NCBI RefSeq assembly: GCF_000247815.1
Contig: NC_021673.1
Location: 2,952,124 to 3,016,123 of the forward strand
Source of the DNA: Ficedula albicollis
Taxonomy: Eukaryota; Chordata; Aves; Passeriformes; Muscicapidae
Direction of reading: 5' to 3'
DNA length: 64,000 nt
The notes under the pieces: generated by a model
The model's database searches: none
Seen by the model: only the letters and a program-made list of their open reading frames with translations
What the model was told of the DNA's origin: nothing
Made by a program: the position numbers and the translations under genes
Shown here: piece after piece, positions 1 through 64,000 of the stretch
Layout: each line of letters opens with the position of its first letter
Position numbering within the stretch: the stretch's first letter is position 1

Positions 1-720
1 AACAAAGCAATGTTCAACAAGGATGGAAGGACCCAGAATTTCTCAGAAGTGTCCTGGTTTCTATGGTCAGGATTGATCATATCCAGAGAATAAAAATAAA
101 ACACTTCTGTTGATTTTTCTGGAAATTAGCCAAACTCCTCTAGAATTTACTCCAAAAATACACAGCTGGAATGCAACTCTGTACTCTGCACAGGGTGCAA
201 GAGGCAAATTCCTGAGGGAATTCATCTCCTCCCTTTTTATCTAAGTGGAGATTCATGGTAGGACTCATCTCATGTTAATTTGTAATGCTGACATCTACAA
301 CTGAAGGAGTCATCCTGGCCAGTGTGGAGAAACAAAAACCACTCCTAGCCCAGATCATCTGATGGAATTCAGATGATCCTCAGGCAAAATGAGTCTTTCC
401 TGGATGTCCAAGCACATTCCTCAATCTCCTCTCCCATGGTCACTCCACCAAGGAGATGGGGGTAGTCAAAGCTACACCAAGTGAGCTCCAGCCTGGTGGT
501 CTGGCCCCTCAAACTCCTCCCATGGTCAGTGCTGCAGGTCAGGGTGTTTATCTGGAGGAGAATTTCCTCACCTGAAGGCAGATGTTCAATCTACAGTGGG
601 ATTTCACCTGGCAGTGCATTTTCCATGGACATTTACAGGACCCTTCTCAACATCCCTTCACCCCTCCCCACTTAGGACCAAAGATGGCTTTGCAGCCAGC
701 AGAATGTGCTGATACTTTAC
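1..720 (-). other. VIPR1 intron 9, 5' part
   Basis: This is non-coding sequence downstream of exon 9 in transcript sense. It opens with the splice donor GTAAAG next to position 720. I looked on the minus strand for the next expected exon, which encodes the end of TM5 and the third intracellular loop, and did not find it. No repeat family was recognised here. Confidence 0.6.
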
Positions 721-53195
<52,475 letters not shown>

Positions 53196-55389
53196 CTGCA
53201 GGGAGGGCAAGGAGGAGACTGTGAGCAAAACTCATCCTCAGGGAGGCATTCCTGGGCATTCACAGCCTCCTGCAGCAGGCTGGATCTCTCCAGGACCACT
53301 GCACAGATGTGCACCCAGCCTTATTTTATGATTGCTTTAGAGCAACCCAGAGCCTGCTGAAAAATCAGCATTTCCCTCCATTTCCTTAGAAAACCCCCAA
53401 CTTTTTTTTTTTTTTTTCTGATGATCAAGAGCAATTCTGCTGCTTTATGCTCTGGAAACCCTGCCTGGTTAACCATCACCACCAGCTATGTAGGGCAGGG
53501 AGACAGCAGCTTTAATATTCATGCCCGCAGCAGTGGGATCTCTGCTTCATGGTTTATTCCCTGTCTCCTGGCTCTCACGACAATTCAAAGCACAACAAAC
53601 CCCAAATCAAATAAGGATGGAATCTCTGATGCAGATTAGAAGATCAAGGAGCTAAAAATCAGGTAATTCTCAGTGACCAGACTTTTCCCCCTCAAGTGGT
53701 TTCTCCTCAGTCAGCCCTGATCAAGTTGTGTTTGCATAAATTCAATGTGTGGCCATAAATTCAGGTAATTAATTGTGGACTCCTCATAACATGTAATTAA
53801 TGAGCTGCCTCAATCATAAAATGTGGATATGGCGATTTTTACTCCAAAAAAAAAGGAACTGGGAGCTCACACATATCTCAGTGTCCCCTGGTCACCAGCA
53901 CACTCTCAGCTTGGAGGGGACACCTTGACCATCGCTTTGGTCAGAAACTGAGGCTGCTAAATTAATTTCCAAAGATTGTTCCTTGGAAAGGGCATTCAAC
54001 AGGCAGAAAACTTTTCAGAAACCCAGCTGCAAAGAGGTGGAGAGAAAGGAAAGATGTCAAGAGAGCCAAACCTTGGCTTGAGTTTATCCTGTCACTGTTA
54101 AATGTAATGTGGGAAAAAACATCACTGGGGTGAACTTCAGGAACAGATGAGGACACAGGAGAAACCTCTGCCAGAAATAAGTGATTGATTCAATGTTCCC
54201 TCTTGAGGGTTTTGGGATAATCATATATTTTCATCAGAAACAGGCAGAGAAAATAAATAAAAAATAAAAAAAATATCCTGTCTCGTTCCAAAATGCCTGA
54301 GTTATTGCTCTTTTCATATATTTGCCAGTCAAGGTTTTAAGACAAAAAATCCAGCAATCCTTTGAAGGAACATTTGTTTGATGTAAATTTGGGTTAAAAT
54401 TATAAAATAATTTAACACATTAAGTTAATCTCACAATTTCCCATTAACCTATCTTCTCTTCCTTACTTCAGGCCATGCCTGCTTCAAATTTTAATTTCCT
54501 TTACGTTAGGAATGGGCTTGATTAGTAGTGAATAAACAACTAATTATGTGGTTTTCTAGTCAAATTAGAAATAAATAAAAATACAAACACTAGAAGAAGG
54601 GGAATCATTTGGAGCTGTCTTCATGCTCAAATATTTCTTTTCCCCAAAGGGAAACAGATCTTTGGAAATTTCATCTTGGCTCATCTGAAATACCATAGAT
54701 TTATTTTGTTTTGATTTACAGTGCTTCTTGCCATTTCATTTTAACCTTAAAAAAGCACGAGGGGAAGCGTGAGAGATTTGCAGAACACTTGCTGGAAAAA
54801 TAAAGATTGAAATGTTTTCAAAACATTCTGACTTTTTCAAAGGGACTGGACTTAAACGTTTGCCAAATTCATCTCACATATATAAATACTTCTGGTTTTC
54901 ACTTTATAAATTAATTCATACAACTCTTAACTTTGATCAGGGCTGGCAAAGCGCTCTGGAGTTCTAAAATATATTGGAATTTTTTTTAGGCAGCAGATTT
55001 TACACCAAGCCCATTAGCAAGTACTTCACTGCCACTTCTTCCACTTGCCTGAATTGGAAAATTGTATATGCAGCTCAATGGCCCAATATTTACTTTTGAG
55101 TAGCTGGTTTTATCACCTTTAAAAAAAAAAATGAGGCTCTGTTTTGAAAAGTGGGCTTGTGACAGGCTCAGGTAAACTTGATTATACATAGAATCCTTAA
55201 AATATTATCTGGTTTTGGGCCATACAATCCAAAAGAAAGTGTATCTATTAAATCACTGAAGAAAGAGTGTCCAGCAGCTAAAATACCAAAATGCAGAATA
55301 TCTTGGATTTTGCATTGCTGGTGCTGACTTCTTGTGAGCTTTTAGGGAAGGTGGGTGCTCACAACAACCCCCAGCAGAATTTCAGGCTG

Positions 55390-56028
55390 AGGGCAGAGGG
55401 GCTGGAAAAGGTCCTGGTGACAGCAGCTGAGCCCAGGTGTGCCCAGGTGGGCAGGAAGGGCAGTGGCACCCGGGTGGGATCAGGAATTGGGGGTCCAGCA
55501 GGACCAGGGGGGGATTGTCCCCTGTGCTGAGGCCACACCTCAAATCCTGGGGGCACTTTTGGGCCCCTCGTGACAAGAAGGACATTGAGGAGCAAGTCCA
55601 GGGCAGGGAACGGAGCTGGGGAAGGGTCTGGAGCCCCAGGAGAGGCTGAGGGAGCTGGGAAGGGGCTGAGACTGGAGAAATGGGGGATCAGGGGGGATCC
55701 TGTGGCTCTGCACAGCTCCCTGACAGGAGGGGACAGCCAGGTGTGGCTCTGCTCCCAGGGAACAGGGACAGGACAAGAGGGAACAGCCTCAGGGTGCACC
55801 AGGGGATATTTAGTTTGGATATTAGGGAAGATTTCTTCCCTGAAAGGTTTAACCCTGGCACAGGCTGCCCAGGGCAGTGGTTGAAATCTCTGGAGACACT
55901 CTGAAGCCCTGTGGATGTGGCACCTGGGGACATGGGGCAGTGGTGGCCTTGGCAGTGCTGGGCTAATGACTCCTCTTGGTGATGCTGGAGATCTTTCCAA
56001 ACCTTAATGATTTGATGATTCTATAAAC
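55390..56028 (+). mobile_element. CR1 LINE 3' part, about 640 bp
   Basis: This is the longest CR1 piece in the window, in sense orientation. It includes 'ggtgtggctctgctcccagg', 'ggaagatttcttccctgaaa', 'ggcacaggctgcccagggca' and ends 'gatgattctataaac'. No intact reverse-transcriptase frame is seen. The GC-rich frames on the opposite strand are shadows. Confidence 0.88.
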
Positions 56029-56137
56029 AGAGAGTGGGATGCATCCCAGCTTCCCTGTCAGTGGGACACATCATCCTCAATTTCAGCTGAGTCAGAGCTC
56101 TATGTTTGGTCTGACCTGGTTTTTTACCACTCCCCCA

Positions 56138-56257
56138 AGTCCACAGAGAGCAAGCAAACACCAGCTCTGAAGGCTTTCATCCCACTCCACCGCCTGGAGT
56201 CCACAGAGAGCAAGCAAACACCAGCTCTGGAGGCTTTCATCCCACTCCACTGCCTGT
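56138..56257. repeat. 60-bp tandem duplication, two copies
   Basis: The unit beginning 'agtccacagagagcaagcaa' lies at 56138 and 56198. The copies differ by only a few bases. Confidence 0.92.
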
Positions 56258-59200
56258 GCTTGGATGGCTTCAAACTTAAATACCCAGCACTTAGCTGGAA
56301 AAGGTCAGTGATGTGTGAATTTAATGTCCACAGACCTGTAACTCAATCAAGGTCAACAAACAGATTCACACTGGAGGATTTCGAGTTTATGGCTCATTCT
56401 GCAGATTAACTAAAGAAGTAAATAAATAACTCTATCACAGCAAGCCTCCTTCAAACTCCTCAGTGAGTGATAACAGCAATAACCCTCACGTGTCACAGCT
56501 GTCACTGATACAGGCTGATAAAGGCAGAGGGAATGAAAACAACCCAAAAATATCACAGTTTTAGGCACCATCAGGAAACAGGAAGCGTGAGATTTTTTTG
56601 TTGGTAGGTCATGAGGGTATCTGGTGAGCAAAGGAACAAATCCAGCTGCCTTAATTCCCCCTCCGGTGACAAAATGCTCATGCTTGGAAAGAGCCCTCAA
56701 GAGCCTGTCAAAGGGGATATTCCCTGGAGGAGGGACTAAATAATTGTATTTCTTTGGTCTATTCCTCCTGGAAAAGATGAATTAGACTTCATAGACAGCT
56801 TTGTACAAACCCACTTACTAATTCTCCATTTCTAGGCTGTTTCTTACTATGTTGTGTTGTTTCCTATGGAAAAGGCAGAGATTTGGGGGTTTGGCCTCTC
56901 CCACTGCAGTGGCAAAGACAAAGGGCTGGGGAGCACAAGAATTCCTATTTCCCATCCAAAAAGTAAATATAAAACAAAAAGCATGACAAGCTCTGGTTAG
57001 CTCCTGTTCACATCACAGGGTGAAGTGTAATCCAGTTTCTTGGGGATATCCATGATGGGTGAACTGAAACGTGGTAAGCACCCCTCACTAACCCCTCCTG
57101 GAATACCCAAAAAACCTTCAAAGGTGTGCTGGGTCTGTCAGGGCTTTTCCCACTCTGACCCCTGAGCAGAAAGATGAAGGGAATGTTTTCCTGGATGTGA
57201 TTTCTGAGCTCTGCAGCAGCTCTCACATAACAAGGAGCTGTAACCCAAGTCTTTATTAATGAGAGTTTTCCCTCCCGATGGATCCCAGGAATTGTTAGGG
57301 GATTACTGTGCAGTCTGCTGCTGCAAATAAAGCCTTTGTGTATGCTCCTTAATTAAATACAATTCCAAGGGTTGCCACAGGCTGAAGGAGCTGCAGAAAT
57401 GTTTAGCCTCATCTGCAGGGCCAGAGTGTCCAGGGGACACATGGCAGCTCCTCAGAGCCAGGTGGGATTCAGAGAAGGAGGGCTGTGAGGATCCACGAGT
57501 CCCTTTCTGCTGATCCCAGGCTGTTCCTGGGCTCACCTGGAGCTCACTGGGTGGAGACTCCAGAGATGAGAGCCAGGGTGACCACAGTGACAACAGGATT
57601 TGGAGTCAAAGACAGGAGGAGGAGAAGTGAAAAGTGTTCAGAGGGTGAAATCCCACCCCCCACCCCCTTCTGTTCAGCTCAGTGGAAGTGGACACGGGTT
57701 CACTCCTGGTTCTCTGAGTGACAATTTCTCACCATCCCCACCTTGCCAGAGCCTCTGTGGAAACAGGAATGCAATATGACAAGTGCCTTCCTACACTTTC
57801 TGTAACTTCACTTCAGTCACTGCTCGAGGTGGAGATGAAGTTCCTTTCTCATGTGAACCACAAAAGAAATGAAAGATTTTAGCAGGCAGGTCTCATTTCA
57901 AGCATCAGAAATATAATCTCCCTCTGGCTTTCATCCATACTCATTATTTGTAGGAACACAGGACTGAAGGAACTTCTCTCAAAACAGTCCTGGCTTTGAT
58001 TTCTTCTGTAACTTCATTCAGCTCTGTCTTAAAACTAGATTTTCAGATTCTTTTTTGTCTTTTCCTTTCAAACATCCTCAGGAAAATACAGCTTTATTCC
58101 TAAAAATCCTCTGAGACAAAAAGATACAGTGTAAAAGTGCAAGAATGAGAAAAAGAAGACACCACAGATTTTTTTTCTATAGTGATGGGTGACACAACTT
58201 CCAACAATAGGGCTGTCAAAAGCTGCAAAAGCTCTGGTGGTCTGGGGAAAATAAAATTTTTTAAAAGGGAGTATTTGTGAAGATTTATTTGCTCTTCTGA
58301 AGGATCTTTGTGTAAGAATCCAAAACCAATGTTGTGACGATGTGGAGAAGTAAATTTTAAACATCAGCAATATAGACAGAATGGAAGATAAATCCAAGCT
58401 TGAAACACCTCAAACCTCCTGTGTGCCCTTTGTAGGATCATTCCAGGAGGATTTGCAAACCCAGTGATTTTTAAACAGAGAAAATTTATTTCCTCCCGTG
58501 ACCTCTCTTGTGTTGTGAATAAATTCCTGTGACCAACCACCAGTGAGGGACCGTGGGTAGCAGCACATGTCCCTGGGAGACTTTTCCAAATGTAAGAGGT
58601 CCAGGCAAATGCCCAACTCTCCTGACTCCCACTCAGCTGCTCAAACCACTCCACTTTATCTTCCTGCCAAACACAATCCTGCCAACGACAGATCCACCAG
58701 CTGACAAGGAAAGCAGATGTCTTTTCCCAGCTCATCCAAGCAGACCCTGTCAAACAAAGGCAACTTGGCCAAATCAACACAGCTTGGAGGCTCAGAGCCT
58801 CCTTTTAGTGTGATTGCCCCATTTTGGTGGGAGGGGTTGGAAGATGAAGGAAAAAGGAGTTTTGCAAAGGGCTTGGAGAGCCAGAGGGAAAGGGAAGCTG
58901 TGCAGCTGTGTTCCTTAACTCCTTAGGGACAAGCTTGGAAATGCCTCTGCTGGAAAGGAAAAAAAAAAAACTAAACAAAAAGAGCTGGATTGGGGTTTTT
59001 AAGGAGGAAGTGACACCCTGGAATTTGAGTCATGGCACAACTGAAAGAGAGGCAGCACCTGAGTGAATTCAAATGAGCAGGAGACAGTTCTGATGGCTGG
59101 GAAAGCACCTTCTGCTCCTGCCTTGAAATTTCCAGCTGGAAGCTCAGAGTGAGGATCTGAATCCAGGCTGTTGCAGGAACACTGAGATCAGCAGTGCTTA

Positions 59201-60249
59201 GATCTAAAATTACAAGGTTCAGAGCAAAGTGCTGAAATATCCCTCATACAGCTGAGGAAAATAAGGGAGGAACAACAACAATTATCCTAAAATGAGGAGG
59301 GACAGGGACAGCAAAGGAGGGAAAGAAGTGGACTCCACTACCTGGAGTGCAAATTATTTTGTAGTTTTCCCTGAACTACTGATCACTGACTATTTTTAAT
59401 TTCTTTTTTCCCTTGTGGTCTAAGAAGCCTGGTTGAGGGAAGTCTATTCTTTTTAATAAAAATATTCCAAAATTTACCCATTAAATTATTTAAACCTTCT
59501 GGATGAAATTCAACTCCAAAGCATCTGCTCAGTCAATGACAGGAACAGCAGGAATACAAAGGAATTGCAGGGCTCAGGAACAGGATTTGGGGGTCTATGG
59601 GCAAAAATTATGTGTGTGCAATGTAAACATCTACATCTGTCTTCACACTGATTGTCCTACCTCACCTGAAGAGAGAAGCAGAAACTTTCAGGGCATGAGT
59701 CACTGCAAACTGAAGGAAATGTCTAAAATAGGCAAAAGAAAACTTGTCCTGTACTGTTCCATCCAGGGAACCTGGGGCTGCTGCCTGAGGGGTGGGTGCC
59801 TACTCTGCCAGTATCTAAAGTTAAATGAGCCAAACCCCAGAGATCTGGGCCCATCTAAACAGAATCATTCCCCTCCAGACAGCCCCATCCTCCCCTGGCA
59901 TTCTCCAAGGGCAGGTGGAGATGGTCCCTGCCAGGATCCCTATAAAGAAATTGAGGAAATTGAGTCCATACTCATCAGTGCTCTAATTTGTTCACAGGCT
60001 GTTTTGATTTTTTTTTTTTTTTTCCCCTAGATATATCAACCTTGACATGTTGCTGTTCAGGAAAGGCCCTTTGCTCCAGCAGCATGTGCAGGTAACCTGT
60101 TAATACTGTCCTGAATTTCTGCTCATCCAGCCCTGGGTCATCTCCTGAGCAGCCACCTCTTCACTGCTGTGCACAGGAAAAATGTTTCCTAAATCAACTG
60201 CAGGCTCAGAAGGGACTGAAAAACCTCAGATCCCTATTCCTGACAGTCT

Positions 60250-60279
60250 CCATCCATCCATCCATCCATCCATCCATCC

Positions 60280-60329
<50 letters not shown>

Positions 60330-60353
60330 ATCCATCCATCCATCCATCCATCC
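60250..60353. repeat. C49 tract inside a (CATC)n microsatellite
   Basis: (CATC)n at about 60250-60280 is followed by 49 C (60281-60329) and then (CATC)n again to about 60353. Confidence 0.95.
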
Positions 60354-61084
60354 CTGATTCTTTCCCTGGACAAGCACAGAGTGCCCCCACCCAGTCCTGC
60401 CTGCTCTCCAGCTCACTCCAGCTGTGCCACCTGAGTCTTATTTTCCCCCTGAATCCAACCCTGATGTCCCCCCCAGCAGGTCCACCTGCCACAACACTGA
60501 GTTCTGGAGTGAGCTCAGATCTGCTCAGCTTCCCCAGAGAGCTGGAAGGATTTTTGGGGGTGGGTATTGCATGGGGGGATCCCAAATCCAGAGGAGCTGA
60601 GTGTGGCAGGTTGTCCAGAAAAATCCATAAACTGGCAAGTTCAGTGCAGAGCCTGACACAAAATTAGAGCTTGATCAAAACCACACTGAAGTCCCTGAGT
60701 TTTCTCCTCACACCCATTCCCCAGACCTCTCCCACTGCCTGGATTTGTGTACCCACATCACACAAAACATTTGGAAAACAGGATCCCTGCAAGGCTGGAT
60801 ATTGGGGATTATTTATAGCCAGGGAGCTGGATAAAGCAAACTGGGCATTCTCCAGCTCTGAGAAAAGCTGCAGTGGTTTGGTTTGAGGAAGAACAGTTTT
60901 GGTCACAAACACAGGAAGCTCCTGCTAACTTTTAATGGAAGTGAAAGCCCTGGGAGTGTTTAGAAGAAATCCAGTGTGAGCAGAGCAAAGCACAGCAAAG
61001 GGAAGTGTTAGAGAACAGCTCTAAACTGAAAGAAAGTGGGTTTTGATTGGATATTATGAAGGAAATTATTCACTGGTGAGGCTC

Positions 61085-61180
61085 TACCCAGGGAATTTGT
61101 GGCTGCTCCATCCCTGGAGGGTTCAAGGCCAGGTTGGATGGGGCTTGGAGCAACCTGGGGTAGTGGAAGGTTTAGTGTCA
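61085..61180 (+). mobile_element. CR1 LINE fragment
   Basis: Sense CR1 blocks 'ctccatccctggagggttca', 'aggccaggttggatggggct' and 'agcaacctggggtagtggaa' are visible. Confidence 0.85.
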
Positions 61181-62874
61181 GTATCACAGTATCACAACCA
61201 GGAGGGGACAGAAACAAGAAACAGAGGAAACAAGGAAAAGAGAATGCATAAAATAATCCTTGCTATGGGCTGTGTTACCCACAGTCACCAGAGTGCCCTT
61301 CTATAACACACTTTGGGATAAATTTTAACCTTCTTGGCTATCAGTGCCTTCCACATCTTTGATCAAACCAACCTAAGAGAAATTCCAGGATGATTTTGCT
61401 ATTCATACATCACTTCCATTCTAAGCAAGTGGCCCTAAAAAAGGCTCGTTTGTGCCACTATTCAGAGATTTCTGTGAAAATCCAGGTATGTTCCTGGAAC
61501 AATCCATAATATGTCTCATTTCAAGGAATTCAGTCTCAAAGGGCTGCTTCCTTACAAAGTGGAGCACAAAAAATACAAAGGTGTTGGCACAAGATGAGCT
61601 TGGTTCATTCAGACATTGGGGTAAAAAAGGAGTGTTCCCTCTTTCAAATGGAGCAGAAGTGGTTCAGTCAGGGCTCTGGATGAGTACATTACTCATGGGT
61701 TTAAAAAGCATTTTTATCAGAGCCCTCTAGTGAATGGCTCTTCACAGATGGCCTGAAGCATCCAGGTGTGTCTTCCAGGAAGAAGGACATGCTGGGATGA
61801 GCTCCTGGCCTCAGGACAAAGGAAGAAGTCATTGTTCCTAAAAATGAGGGAGGCAAGAGTGCCCCAGGGGTCTGGAGCCACTCCAAGCTCAAGAGCTTCT
61901 CTGACAAAGTCAAGGCAGGACCACCTCTCCTCCTCTGGCTGAGGGGGCAGGGAAACTGAAGGACAAGTCATTTGTGAAATGAGTGAAGCAGAGCAAGGCT
62001 GGGACAACCACAGGGAGCAATGCTGCCTGGAGAAAAAGGATTCACAGAAATGGGGAAAGCCACCCAGAGAGCAAGTGAGGAGATGCTGACCTAAGCCAGC
62101 ACAGGACGGACACACGGACAGAGGTGATTCAGAGGAACAGATCATGCTGGAGAACACTGATTGCCCAGGGGTCTCCTGGAGGAAAGCTTCTAATTACATT
62201 TAAGTTTGCCAGCTTTGAGTCATTGTTGATAACCCTCCTGTGCCCCATGGCCAGGGCACATACAGGACATCATGTCCAGAGCAGCTGCTGAAGAGGGACA
62301 TTCTCATCAGGACTTAGCAGTCTAATTACAGATTTTAGGAGGAATTTAACAGACCTGGAGGAGTAAATTATTGGACTCAGTAAACAAAACTATCAGCACT
62401 CCCCTGCACAGTGCTGTGTGCAGGGTCAGTATGAAAACACAGGAATAATTCAAAACCTGGTTCCACTCCTGGTGGCTGAAAAGGGAGTTAAAGCCACAGG
62501 TTGAGCAGGTTGTGGTGTGAGCCTAATAGCCTGGAACACAGAGGAGAAGGGAACAAATGGGACATGACACACACTCACCCAGGCTGTCTAAAGCAGGCAT
62601 GCAGGCAGCCCTTCCAGCTGAGGAGAGCACTGACGTGTCCCCAGCAGCCTGAGGGACACGCTGCATTCTCCTGGCAGCTCCCACCACCTTCCTCGTCACC
62701 TTCCTCATCACCTTCCCCACGGAGGGATGCTGTGGCAGGGCTGCATCCCCACCATGCACACTGCTGAGCACACAGCTGAGTGCCAGCTGGGACAGAGGAT
62801 CCCAGGGAAGAGTCAGAGGATGGAAAATCCACATTTCAAACACAACCAACCTGCCAGCAACCTCCATGATTTAA

Positions 62875-63005
62875 ACACAGAATCATTGGGTGGTTTGGGT
62901 TGGAAGGGACCTTGAAGGTCATGGGCAGGACACCTTCCACTATCCCAGATTGCTCCAGATCTCATCCAGCCTGACCTTGGACTCTTCCAGAGATGGGCCA
63001 TGGTG
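62875..63005 (-). mobile_element. CR1 LINE 3' fragment
   Basis: Antisense CR1: 'agaatcattgggtggtttgg', 'ggaagggaccttgaaggtca', 'caccttccactatcccagat' and 'ccttggactcttccagagat'. Confidence 0.88.
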
Positions 63006-63429
63006 AGGCTTGGCCAGGAAAGCCAAAGATCAAACCCTCTTGCTTCCTGCAGGGATTCACCACCTTGGCTCTTGGGCGAGAGCTTTGCTTCCCATCCATC
63101 CCCAAAGTCAACTTCCAGCACCCTCAAACTCTGCACCAGCTTGTGGTGAACCTGATCTTCAGGAAGGTAATTCATTCTGCTTTATTCCCCCAGGCATTTC
63201 CTTTTGTCATCCCTTACCTGCTAACAGCAGAGATGGGGGAAAGAGATTAGAGGGAAGATGTTTCTGCTTTGTCTGGTTAAAATGGAAAATATAAAAGAGC
63301 ACAAATGACACAGAAACCGAGTGCTCTGATGACAAAAACCAAATCTTAGTGGCACAGTATCACCAGACCTCTCTCAGGTGATGCCACTGGATGTAGATCT
63401 CAGAATGTTTCATGAAAGTATTTCTAATA

Positions 63430-63590
63430 TCTTTTGACAGATGGAGAAACCAAAGCAGAAAACCCAAGATAAAAACAAAACAAAAAAAAACCAAATAAAA
63501 CCAACCAAAAAAACCTCCCAAACTCAAGAGAACCTAAGGAAACCCCAACCCACAAAAACCCCACCAAAAAAACCTACAATAAAACTGTCA
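63430..63590. repeat. A/C-rich low-complexity patch
   Basis: The patch is made mostly of AAAACC- and CAAAAC-type words. The Lys/Pro/Thr-rich frame across it is low complexity, not a gene. Confidence 0.8.
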
Positions 63591-64000
63591 GATTGGTCTC
63601 TCTGCCTCCAAAAACTCCTTCCTCATAGGAAAAAATGGACAAAGCTGTAGCAAATCCCCTAAATACTTCACACTCTGTTCCCAGCACTTGAGTGTCTCTA
63701 AAAGACTTTTCCATGTGCCAGTGGACATTGATGCCCACATCTGTCAGAGATATGAAATATTGAAATGCTCTCCTCAAAATACCCTGATCTGCCAGCAAAG
63801 AGCCAGCAGAAAAAGGGAGAATTTGTGTGGAAAAAGGAATGGGAAAGAAGAGTTGGGCCCTTTCTCCACGGGAACAAGAGAAAGACTTCAAATCTCAATT
63901 TTTAGGAATATTGGATATGAGGAAAACAACAGATGAGACAATCAGGAAGGTAAAACCTGAGATGGGCATCAGTGATCAGGACACCTGGGAAGAGGAGCTT

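Larger units (their letters stand above)
53196..64000 (-). other. VIPR1 intron 1, 3' part (at least 10.8 kb)
   Basis: This is sequence upstream of exon 2. I searched the minus strand for a signal-peptide exon with a start codon and donor and found none; no CpG-island-like promoter is obvious either. Contents are a repeat-poor AT-rich stretch (53650-55250), a long CR1 (55390-56028), a 60-bp tandem repeat (56138-56257), C49 inside (CATC)n (60250-60353), two short CR1 pieces (61085-61180 and 62875-63005) and an A/C-rich patch (63430-63590). The stretches 56300-60200 and 61200-62870 show no gene. Confidence 0.65.

Noticed and set aside
1..720. VIPR1 exon 10 (end of TM5, third intracellular loop)
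   Set aside because: I looked for the expected NF-LF-C-I and LLQKLR-like coding on the minus strand and did not find it. It probably lies before this window.
55359..56000. 213-residue proline-rich frame on the minus strand
   Set aside because: It is antisense to the CR1 LINE fragment; GC-rich with few stops but no coding motif.
59503..60030. 175-residue frame with ATG start on the plus strand
   Set aside because: It contains runs translated from a poly-T stretch at its end and shows no recognisable domain. Likely chance.
53196..64000. Several minus-strand frames with hydrophobic starts, such as 58364-58780 and 61717-62157, as possible VIPR1 exon 1
   Set aside because: None has a signal-peptide pattern followed by a donor in a phase that fits exon 2.

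Overview
The window looks like avian, probably passerine, nuclear DNA. Its introns are packed with CR1 LINE fragments (about two dozen recognisable 3'-end pieces) and retrovirus-type LTRs of kinds I recall from songbird genomes. There are no Alu/B1/L1-type repeats and no compact prokaryote-like gene layout. The bird call is inference from repeat content and from protein similarity recalled from memory; no search was run.

There is one recognisable gene, on the minus strand and spanning nearly the whole window: the class B1 G-protein-coupled receptor VIPR1 (VPAC1, receptor for VIP and PACAP). Eight internal exons can be placed to the base. In transcript order they are exon 2 (53099-53195), exon 3 (38274-38381), exon 4 (29958-30061), exon 5 (25496-25596), exon 6 (22957-23089), exon 7 (6712-6865), exon 8 (4031-4091) and exon 9 (721-790). 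Together they give 828 bases, or 276 codons, with compatible intron phases and no stop. They cover most of the hormone-binding ectodomain through TM5. Exon 1 (signal peptide) is not visible and should lie beyond 64000. Exon 10 onward (TM5 end to C-tail) should lie before position 1. Numbering follows the 13-exon mammalian gene.

Region by region: 1-7 kb holds exons 9, 8 and 7, a 291-bp tandem duplication and a CR1 ending close to exon 7. 7-23 kb is a 16.1-kb intron with a 2,626-bp pure C tract between two copies of the same 758-886-bp sequence, an LTR fragment, and a 728-bp purine repeat. 23-30 kb holds exons 6, 5 and 4, with exon 5 between two LTR-like elements. 30-38 kb is a CR1-rich intron with an unusually long open frame. 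38-53 kb holds exons 3 and 2, an 805-bp C tract abutting a truncated LTR, and a full-looking solo LTR. 53-64 kb is the 3' part of intron 1.

The most unusual signal is seven long pure C runs (2626, 161, 44, 39, 47, 805 and 49 bases; about 3.8 kb or 6% of the window). All lie on the plus strand, which is the template strand of VIPR1, and several are flanked by direct repeats. Assembly or gap-filling artefact is the most likely explanation, but the pattern can be tested.
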